Source: CAYWXK01 sp964462515 (GTDB taxonomy: Bacteria; Planctomycetota; Phycisphaerae; Sedimentisphaerales; Anaerobacaceae). From it: DNA of 19,761 bases. The DNA is taken from positions 1 through 19,761 of the forward strand of contig CAYWXK010000058.1 of assembly GCA_964462515.1 (NCBI GenBank), read 5' to 3'. The notes beneath the pieces were generated by a model that searched no databases, was not told the origin of the DNA, and was given only the letters and a program-made list of their open reading frames with translations. Below, one piece after another: positions 14,666 to 19,761 of the stretch. Position 1 is the stretch's first letter; the number at the start of each line of letters is the position of its first letter. Made by a program: the position numbers and the translations under genes.

Positions 14666-15112
14666 TTATTCCTCCCCCAGTGCTTCTAAATCTGCGAGGT
14701 CTCTTTTTCTTCCGACCGCCCTTTTATTTGCGACCAACTCCTCACGGCCAATATAGTCTGCCGGAACATTCCCGTAGTTTCCTTTTACCTTATTCGAATA
14801 AACTTGTTCCCACGTCACTCCGGTTAAAGACGTTATGATGTCTATTCGAACAGGAGCAATACCAAGTTGAATAACCATATCCGGTTGTTCAAAGTCATCT
14901 ATAGATAGCTCAAGGCTTCCAAAACCAAAATCTTTCAGAGCTGCAAGAATACGCCTGGCGTTCTGCTTATGGTTCTTAACAAGTATATCCATATCGCCCG
15001 TATATCGTGGTGCACCATGCAACGCCAGAGCATAGCCTCCGACAATTACATACTCAACTTTGTGCTCGTTTAATAATGCGAGCAACTCTTTGAAGTCTCG
15101 TTGCACTTCCAT
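14666..15112 (-). CDS. Nucleotidyltransferase-fold protein, second gene of a two-gene module
   Basis: A 148-residue minimal nucleotidyltransferase. GG (25-26) opens the active site, HGAPRYTGDMDI (32-43) supplies D40 and D42, and D91 in VRIDII is the third metal ligand, so the catalytic set looks intact. The C-terminus KRDLADLEAL (136-145) is typical of this small NTase group, which includes AbiEii-like and MNT-type toxin or antitoxin enzymes. AAGGA lies 9 bases before the ATG, inside the preceding gene, with which it overlaps by 59 bases. The domain is clear. Toxin-antitoxin or other stress role is inference; tRNA or protein nucleotidylation are the likely reactions for the group. Confidence 0.78.
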   Translation of the reverse strand: MEVQRDFKELLALLNEHKVEYVIVGGYALALHGAPRYTGDMDILVKNHKQNARRILAALKDFGFGSLELSIDDFEQPDMVIQLGIAPVRIDIITSLTGVTWEQVYSNKVKGNYGNVPADYIGREELVANKRAVGRKRDLADLEALGEE

Positions 15113-15242
15113 AACTCTGAATCCTTAAAAATTCCACCGCAGACAAACGCTGCTCGGAAGTCCTGCTGAGCCAGCAGGCCAGTTCTTTTTTTATCGAGGT
15201 CGGGTCGTCCAACCTGTGCTTGGTAACAATCTTTTTTATCAT
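15054..15242 (-). CDS. Small partner protein of the nucleotidyltransferase
   Basis: A 62-residue basic protein beginning MIKKIVTKHRLDD, with a central CWLSRTSEQRLSAVEFLR and a C-terminal GSATRLQRVARII. Such short proteins with a WLS..PEERL.AVE.LR.Q..G...RLQR pattern often precede small nucleotidyltransferase genes; I recognise the pattern but no assigned function. The ATG at 15242 has only a weak purine-rich site (GAGAG) upstream. Its 3' part overlaps the next gene by 59 bases in another frame, which implies joint expression and probably joint function. A promoter lies 56 bases upstream of the start. Confidence 0.7.
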   Translation of the reverse strand: MIKKIVTKHRLDDPTSIKKELACWLSRTSEQRLSAVEFLRIQSYGSATRLQRVARIIKRAQS

Positions 15243-15297
15243 CTTTTTCTCTCTGAAACTACTTCCAAACTATGAATCTCATCTCTGGTCTAACTAC

Positions 15298-15326
15298 ATT
15301 TTAGGCTATCCAAATTACACAATCAA
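15298..15326 (-). promoter_or_regulatory. Promoter for the nucleotidyltransferase module
   Basis: On the minus strand TTGATT (15321-15326, 4 of 6) precedes TAAAAT (15298-15303, 5 of 6) by 17 bases. The start would be near 15291, about 50 bases before the ATG at 15242. Between this promoter and the ygiQ stop lies a small TCCGC/GCGGA hairpin (15372-15388) without a T-run. Confidence 0.45.
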
Positions 15327-15410
15327 GAAAAACAAAATGTCACACCAGGCCTTTATAAATCCTACCGAAGGTCCGCCGTTTTAGCGGAGAAATCCAACAT
15401 AGGCAGACTC

Positions 15411-17237
15411 TCACTCAAAACTATCGCTATAATGGCCTCTTGAAGACCGCAGGCGTCTGATTTTGGCCAATAAGTCACTGCGTTTTATAGTTTTTAGAAA
15501 ATCCGCTATGATTTTTTCATATCGCGGCTGATAGTATTGCAGCAGCGCTGCCTGAAGGCGTTTGTCCTTGCGGCCGCGAGGGACATAAAGCTTCTTGCCT
15601 TTTTGGTCTGCTCCGCAGACATACATAGCTGTCGATAACGTCAACGGAATCGGGACAAAGTCCTGAACCTGACGAGGACACCACGACCTCGACACTAAAT
15701 ACTCAGTCAAAGCCAGAGCATCCTGAGTTGTGCAGCCCGGATGAGAGCTTATAAAATACGGCACAAGATATTGCTCTTTTTCAGTCTTACGTGAGACTTC
15801 GTTGAAGCGGGCATCAAACTCTTCAAATAACTGGAACGTCGGCTTGCCCATAAGAGACAGCACTTTGTCGCAGTAATGCTCCGGCGCAACTTTCAGATGC
15901 CCACCGACAAACTGTCTCACCAAAAGGTTGATATATTCTTTACTTTGAAGAGCTAAATCGTGACGAATGCCGGAAGCCACATAGACGTTTATCCTTCTTC
16001 CGCCCCCCTGCCGCCAGCGAAGAAACGACTCCATCATTTTCAATAATGGCCTATGGTCGAGATTTAGATTTTTGCAGGGCGAAGGCAACAGGCAACTTGC
16101 CCGGCTGCACTGGTCTTTCTTGCCGCACTGCATTCCATACATATTTGCAGTCGGGCCGCCGACGTCAACAATGGTGCCGCGAAATTGATGGTGACATCGA
16201 ATTGCATCGGCTTCGCTTAAAAGAGACTGAATCGAACGCGAGGTTATGTGCTTACCCTGATGAAAATTGATGGAGCAAAATGAGCAGCCTCCAAAGCAGC
16301 CGCGATGAGTGGTTATTGAAAACTGCACAGACTCAAGAGCAGGCACACCCCCCTTCTTATCGTATCCCGGATGCCAGCAGCGAGTAAAGGGGAGGTCATA
16401 CAACTTGTCCATCTCTTCAGTAGTCAAAGGTCTCGCCGGCGGCATCACAACAATAGCACCCGGGTCCTGCTCCTGCACTACCGGGCGACCCTGTGGATGC
16501 GCCTCTTGTTGATATTGCAATTGTGCAGACATAACTAAGCTACTGTCGGCTTGCTGCTGCGATAGAGACGGCAGCGAGACTGCATTATCAGGAGCGCTGA
16601 TGTTACCGACAACTCTATATGCTGTGCCGGGTATGTTCACGAGGTCGGCAACGCTGCTGCCGTCACTTAATCTTTTTGCGATTTCGATTATTGCAAGCTC
16701 GGCCATTCCGAAAACCAGCATATCTGCTTTGGCATCAATCAGGACGGAACGTTTGAGCTTATCTTCAATGTAATCATAATGCACCAATCGGCGAAGACTT
16801 GCTTCCAGGCCGCCGAGAATTATCGGGATACCTTTATAGGCCTCACGTGCCCTCGCTGAATAAACCAATAACGGCCTGTCCGGCCGCAATCCCAAAGCGC
16901 CGCCCGGACTATACACATCCTGCCTGCGTCGGTTGCCCAGCGAGGCGTAATCGTTAAGTCGTGAATCGACGCAGCCGCTGGTTATTCCCCAGAATAATCG
17001 CGGAGGTCCCAAAGAGCGGAAGACATCGACGCTACGCCAATCAGGCTGAGCAAGGATGGCAACACGGAAGCCCTGCTTTTCAAGCCATCTGCCAATCATC
17101 GCTACTCCGAATGAAGGATGGTCAACATACGCATCAGCAGTAACAAGTATGACATCTGCCTGTCCCCAGCCTCGACGTCTTATTTCTTCCAGCGTTGTCG
17201 GCAGGAACTGATATAAATCTATGTTTTTTGGACTCAT
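15411..17237 (-). CDS. ygiQ: YgiQ-family radical SAM protein
   Basis: A 608-residue member of the YgiQ/UPF0313 radical SAM family. An N-terminal cobalamin-binding-like Rossmann region (about 1-180, QADVILVTADAYVDHPSFG, then LGGLEASLRR at 141-150) precedes the radical SAM core. The cluster-binding C-x3-C-x2-C is at C314, C318 and C321 (RGCFGGCSFCS). GPTANMYG and the C-terminal YgiQ-specific region are present (PFISSHPGC and RQVQDFVPIP). Length agrees with the family, about 600-700 residues. The substrate is not established. No Shine-Dalgarno is seen: TAAAAT preceded by TGG (extended -10 form) ends six bases before the ATG. A stretch rich in Gln and Ser (about 222-262) looks like a lineage-specific insertion. 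Confidence 0.93.
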   Translation of the reverse strand: MSPKNIDLYQFLPTTLEEIRRRGWGQADVILVTADAYVDHPSFGVAMIGRWLEKQGFRVAILAQPDWRSVDVFRSLGPPRLFWGITSGCVDSRLNDYASLGNRRRQDVYSPGGALGLRPDRPLLVYSARAREAYKGIPIILGGLEASLRRLVHYDYIEDKLKRSVLIDAKADMLVFGMAELAIIEIAKRLSDGSSVADLVNIPGTAYRVVGNISAPDNAVSLPSLSQQQADSSLVMSAQLQYQQEAHPQGRPVVQEQDPGAIVVMPPARPLTTEEMDKLYDLPFTRCWHPGYDKKGGVPALESVQFSITTHRGCFGGCSFCSINFHQGKHITSRSIQSLLSEADAIRCHHQFRGTIVDVGGPTANMYGMQCGKKDQCSRASCLLPSPCKNLNLDHRPLLKMMESFLRWRQGGGRRINVYVASGIRHDLALQSKEYINLLVRQFVGGHLKVAPEHYCDKVLSLMGKPTFQLFEEFDARFNEVSRKTEKEQYLVPYFISSHPGCTTQDALALTEYLVSRSWCPRQVQDFVPIPLTLSTAMYVCGADQKGKKLYVPRGRKDKRLQAALLQYYQPRYEKIIADFLKTIKRSDLLAKIRRLRSSRGHYSDSFE

Positions 17238-17243
17238 AAGTTT

Positions 17244-17249
17244 ATTTTA
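17244..17249 (-). promoter_or_regulatory. Possible extended -10 box giving leaderless ygiQ
   Basis: TAAAAT on the minus strand, preceded by TGG (the TGn extension), stops six bases before the ygiQ ATG (17235-17237). No -35 match stands out. With no Shine-Dalgarno in the same place, a leaderless message is plausible. Confidence 0.3.
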
Positions 17250-17353
17250 CCACAAAATACGTTTTTGTTCGCCATTTAAGGAGCAATTCGACTCGCTTTT
17301 TGGCAGTCAAAATGATATTATGATGCTTTATAAACACAAAGGAATAGGTCACA

Positions 17354-18601
17354 ATGCCTGATACAAACGAAAAAATTGTGCTGCCACTGCTGACCGAAGA
17401 TTTGGCCGGCATCGGCGGAGTTATAAAAACGCGAGAAGAGGATTTTATCGTCGATGAGCTGCCCCTGTATGAGCCGTGCGGGGAGGGGACACATATTTAT
17501 GCGCTCATTGAAAAAAAGGGTATCTCCACGATGGATGTTCTTGTGAAAATCGCAAAGGCGCTACATATAAAGCGCAAAGCTATTGGCTTCGCCGGCCTTA
17601 AAGATACTCAGGCTGTTACTCGCCAATGGATATCCATAGAGAATACCGAACCTGACATTTTAATGCGGTTAAATTTGTCCGGCATAAAAATTCTTCAACT
17701 TGCACGTCATAACAATAAAATCAGACTCGGACATCTATCAGGCAATCATTTTATCATCCGGATTAGAAATCTCACACTGCCGCTGCAGCAGTCAATCAAA
17801 CAGACTGAAGCTATCTTAGCTGTTCTTACAAAAAGAGGAGCCCCCAACTATTTCGGGCCTCAGCGATTTGGCAGTCGTAACGATGGACATCTGTTGGGTA
17901 AGGCGATTATCTGCGGGCAAATCGATGAATTTATGGATATTTTTTTGGGCAGACCGAAAAAAGATAAATACACTGCCTATTCTGCCGCCAGGACCTTTTA
18001 TGAACGAGGTGACTATGTAAAGGCATGCAATGCCTGGCCTAATACTTTCGTTGACCAGCACCGTGCTCTCAAGGAATTGCTCAAGACAAACGGCGATAAA
18101 AAAGCAGCATACAACAGGGTTGATAGGAATCTGGCACGGTTTTACGTTTCAGCGTATCAATCACACATTTTCAATAAGGTTCTGACTGCAAGAATGCCTC
18201 TGATAGATAAAGTCCTCGAAGGCGATATGGCTTATAAGCATGATAATGGTGCATGCTTCAGGGTTGAAAATCCGCAAGCCGAGCAGAACCGCTGCGACGC
18301 TTTTGAAATAAGCCCAACAGGGCCGCTATTTGGCCGAAGAATAACAGAACTCACAGGTCCAGCCGGCGAAATTGAAAATCCCATTTTACAGGAGGTCAGA
18401 GAACTGACGCCCAGCTTCAACCACCTTGATAAAGGTGCTGCGAGAGGCTGCAGACGGTCTCTGCGATTTCAGCCAAAAAATGTCCGTATTTCTTCAGGCC
18501 AGGATGACTTAGGTGATTATATTGAACTACAATTTCTGCTCGATTCCGGCTGCTACGCCACAACACTATTGCGTGAAATCACCAAATCAAGCGTATCATA
18601 A
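17354..18601 (+). CDS. truD: tRNA pseudouridine(13) synthase TruD
   Basis: TruD isomerises uridine 13 of certain tRNAs to pseudouridine in the cytoplasm. The catalytic motif GFAGLKDTQAVTRQW (78-92) contains Asp84. The N-terminal GGVIKTREEDFIVDE (21-35), NYFGPQRFG (165-173) and C-terminal LDSGCYATTLLREITK are all family hallmarks. At 415 residues it is longer than the roughly 350 of E. coli TruD and nearer archaeal TruD/Pus7 lengths, mainly through a larger insertion domain. AAAGGA lies 10 bases before the ATG. It is divergent from ygiQ (116-base gap) and convergent with the next gene, 19 bases between stops, so it is probably a single-gene transcript. Confidence 0.94.
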   Translation: MPDTNEKIVLPLLTEDLAGIGGVIKTREEDFIVDELPLYEPCGEGTHIYALIEKKGISTMDVLVKIAKALHIKRKAIGFAGLKDTQAVTRQWISIENTEPDILMRLNLSGIKILQLARHNNKIRLGHLSGNHFIIRIRNLTLPLQQSIKQTEAILAVLTKRGAPNYFGPQRFGSRNDGHLLGKAIICGQIDEFMDIFLGRPKKDKYTAYSAARTFYERGDYVKACNAWPNTFVDQHRALKELLKTNGDKKAAYNRVDRNLARFYVSAYQSHIFNKVLTARMPLIDKVLEGDMAYKHDNGACFRVENPQAEQNRCDAFEISPTGPLFGRRITELTGPAGEIENPILQEVRELTPSFNHLDKGAARGCRRSLRFQPKNVRISSGQDDLGDYIELQFLLDSGCYATTLLREITKSSVS

Positions 18602-18620
18602 AAAATTAAAGAAAAACGAA

Positions 18621-19295
18621 TTATTTCTTGAACGCCTGTATCACATCTTCTTTTCTCATAAATACCACCAACAGGATTGGATATATAAGCCCGACAATAC
18701 CTCCACAAAATCCTCCGATTATTCCTGGCATCTGGTGGGACGAATATCCGTAACCGCCGCTTGATATAAAAATAATACTCAAAATCATTTCCAGAATCAC
18801 CCAGCCGATTGCAAACAATCCATATCTAAGCGTCCAAACTCTTGCCCAGGGTTTCAGTTTTAACAATCCTATACCCAGGATGATTAATAGCACCGCGCAT
18901 GCAAGCCCTATAACGCTACAAAACATAAGCCACGCCTTGTAACCCTCGGATAGAGTCATATTCCTTGGACGAAAAAACATCATAATTATCCCCAAGGGCG
19001 TTGCCAGAAGACGCATCGCTCCAAAAACGATGTTTAGTATTCCGAATACTGTAACGGATGTTGGTCTTATTTGAGCCAGCGGAACACCTGAAACTTCAGT
19101 AACCAAAGCCGGTGACAAAGAAGGTGAAATAAGACCTTCTACATCTTTGGCCCTTGTCCAGTTCTTTAATTCCGCCGTCCACACCTGAGTGTCCGGGCCG
19201 AGATGGCCTTTTTGAAACATAATAACCAGGTCTGCTTCCGCTATTGGGCCAACCTGCCGGCCGGCAGACACATAATACCATTGTCTCTCAGACAT
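18621..19295 (-). CDS. GYF_2 (DUF4339) domain membrane protein
   Basis: A 224-residue protein. Residues 1 to about 55 form a GYF_2/DUF4339 domain: QWYYVSAGRQVGPI with its W-Y-Y and G-P, then the conserved W39 and W46. Such domains are thought to bind proline-rich or other short peptides. Four hydrophobic segments follow (about 83-108, 118-143, 151-178, 188-214), so the domain is displayed on a small membrane protein. AGGAG lies 7 bases before the ATG. A possible 39-residue cistron ends 16 bases upstream, and a strong promoter precedes both. The role is unknown. Confidence 0.82.
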   Translation of the reverse strand: MSERQWYYVSAGRQVGPIAEADLVIMFQKGHLGPDTQVWTAELKNWTRAKDVEGLISPSLSPALVTEVSGVPLAQIRPTSVTVFGILNIVFGAMRLLATPLGIIMMFFRPRNMTLSEGYKAWLMFCSVIGLACAVLLIILGIGLLKLKPWARVWTLRYGLFAIGWVILEMILSIIFISSGGYGYSSHQMPGIIGGFCGGIVGLIYPILLVVFMRKEDVIQAFKK

Positions 19296-19311
19296 CTTAA
19301 TTCTCCTTGCT

Positions 19312-19431
19312 CTAACTGCGCTTTATCCTGCTTCTACAACAACCAATTTGCTCTGCAGGAGATACTTTTACGAAAGAGCCATCTTCGCTATTCAACCTTA
19401 TAAGTCTGGCGTGATTTCTGATTACCTTCAT
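19312..19431 (-). CDS. Possible 39-residue small protein upstream of the GYF_2 gene
   Basis: The frame from ATG 19431 to TAG 19312 reads MKVIRNHARLIRLN, then SEDGSFVKVSPAEQIG, and ends in a basic CCRSRIKRS. Composition looks protein-like: alternating hydrophobic/charged, then a turn, then a paired cysteine. It sits between a near-consensus promoter and the GYF_2 gene, 16 bases before its start. It may be leaderless, since the predicted start is about three bases before the ATG. An AAGGAGGT at 19455-19462 is 23 bases away, too far for direct use, but precedes a tiny MTTV frame whose stop overlaps this ATG (ATGA). I do not recognise a family. Confidence 0.35.
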   Translation of the reverse strand: MKVIRNHARLIRLNSEDGSFVKVSPAEQIGCCRSRIKRS

Positions 19432-19440
19432 ACCGTTGTC

Positions 19441-19469
19441 ATTATAGCTGAAATACCTCCTTGACGCAA
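19441..19469 (-). promoter_or_regulatory. Strong promoter for the small cistron and GYF_2 gene
   Basis: On the minus strand TTGCGT (19464-19469) is followed, after exactly 17 bases, by a perfect TATAAT (19441-19446). It lies directly downstream of a terminator hairpin that would isolate it from the MBL-fold gene. Transcription would begin near 19434. Confidence 0.6.
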
Positions 19470-19473
19470 AGAA

Positions 19474-19505
19474 AAAGGCCGAAGTATCTGTAATACTCGG
19501 CCTTT
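19474..19505. terminator. Bidirectional intrinsic terminator
   Basis: A stem of about 13 base pairs with one bulged A pairs 19474-19487 with 19493-19505 around the loop CTGTA; its base is AAAGGCCGA/TCGGCCTTT. On the minus strand it runs into TTTTTC-TTT, a good U-tract, so it most likely ends the MBL-fold transcript arriving from the right. On the plus strand TTTATAAATTTT follows. Confidence 0.75.
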
Positions 19506-19514
19506 ATAAATTTT

Positions 19515-19559
19515 ATCCCGAGCGTAGTCGAAGGGTGCTACCATCGGCTCACGCGGGAT
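19515..19559. repeat. REP-like palindrome
   Basis: ATCCCGAGC (19515-19523) is mirrored, with a four-base interruption, by GCTC (19547-19550) and GGGAT (19555-19559). The left arm continues as GTAGTCGAAGGG, a sequence style common in dispersed intergenic palindromes of many environmental bacteria. No other copy occurs in this window. Confidence 0.4.
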
Positions 19560-19583
19560 TAGATTCACAGTTCACGTCTAACA

Positions 19584-19617
19584 CGCCTTCGTCTCATTAC
19601 CTGGGCGAACGAAGGCG
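19584..19617. repeat. Inverted repeat with 9-bp perfect arms
   Basis: CGCCTTCGT (19584-19592) pairs with ACGAAGGCG (19609-19617) across a 16-base loop. It lies 31 bases beyond the MBL-fold stop and could be a 3'-end stabilising hairpin. No T-run is adjacent on the minus strand, so it is not an intrinsic terminator by itself. Confidence 0.45.
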
Positions 19618-19648
19618 CATTGAGTACGTACGCATATTGACTGGCCCT

Positions 19649-19761
19649 CTATCGTGCCGTTAGTTCTGTAGCGAAAAAGGGCCTGCCGTGGGAAGGATAG
19701 ATGACTCTTGCTCCGCGTTCTCGGAGCTTCCGCCAGCTTTCATACACGGTGTTGATGTCCT
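19649..19761 (-). CDS. MBL-fold metallo-hydrolase, C-terminal fragment cut by window edge
   Basis: Only the last 36 codons and the stop are inside the window. They read DINTVYESWRKLRERGAR, VIYPSHGRPF, then FATELTAR. The strand VIYPSHGRPF is the standard C-terminal motif of metallo-beta-lactamase-fold hydrolases, in which the final metal-binding histidine (here in PSHG) closes the active site, as in the glyoxalase II-like and quorum-lactonase-like groups. The specific substrate cannot be judged. Its transcript probably ends at the hairpin at 19474-19505. Confidence 0.7.
   Translation of the reverse strand, partial: DINTVYESWRKLRERGARVIYPSHGRPFFATELTAR

Noticed and set aside
15348..15360. 13-base match GGCCTTTATAAAT, also at 19499-19511
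   Set aside because: A 13-mer shared within 20 kb is expected by chance, and the flanks do not match.
1..19761. tRNA, rRNA, CRISPR arrays, insertion sequences, origin
   Set aside because: No cloverleaf with T-loop, no regularly spaced direct repeats of 20 bases or more, no transposase or integrase frame, and no DnaA-box cluster were seen by eye.

Overview
The window reads as chromosomal DNA from an uncultured bacterium, most likely a planctomycete and perhaps of the Phycisphaerae. This is inferred from the gene repertoire only: a pseudopilin-like protein ending in an F-x-DGHVE motif, a large Ser/Thr kinase with TPRs, several DUF362 proteins, GYF_2/DUF4339 and DUF4190 membrane proteins, and a CarH-like cobalamin-domain protein. 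No rRNA, tRNA, CRISPR array or intact transposon was seen.

Layout. (1) 99-2679: the fatty-acid synthesis genes fabG, acpP and fabF on the plus strand. A structured 307-base gap between fabG and acpP carries competing hairpins and a palindrome. (2) 2824-3570, minus: a stand-alone B12-binding-domain protein whose axial-ligand motif is altered. (3) 3571-4350: a long AT-rich gap with a promoter for the B12-type gene, seven degenerate tandem octamers, and a good plus-strand promoter followed by a leader that can fold as a three-way junction. (4) 4351-9118, plus: a membrane-anchored DUF362 protein, a secreted sialidase-like beta-propeller fused to a right-handed beta-helix, and a secreted SMP-30/gluconolactonase-type lactonase with its own promoter. 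Together these suggest envelope or extracytoplasmic carbohydrate chemistry. (5) 9250-11985, plus: a transmembrane Ser/Thr kinase with a TolB/FlgO-like domain and TPRs, then at 12150 a second DUF362 protein with a Tat-type signal. (6) 13230-15242: a DUF456 membrane protein (minus), a DUF4190-pseudopilin fusion (plus), and an overlapping two-gene module of a small protein plus a nucleotidyltransferase (minus). (7) 15411-18601: divergent ygiQ (radical SAM) and truD (tRNA pseudouridine-13 synthase). (8) 18621-19761, minus: a GYF_2 membrane protein, a possible 39-residue cistron upstream of it with a near-consensus promoter, a bidirectional terminator, REP-like palindromes, and the C-terminal end of an MBL-fold hydrolase cut by the window edge.

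The least explained items are the structured leader before the DUF362 operon, the B12-type protein without its axial histidine, the DUF362/propeller-helix/lactonase neighbourhood, the overlapping nucleotidyltransferase pair, and the small cistron at the right end. Everything was read by eye. Promoter and RNA calls are motif matches, not measurements.
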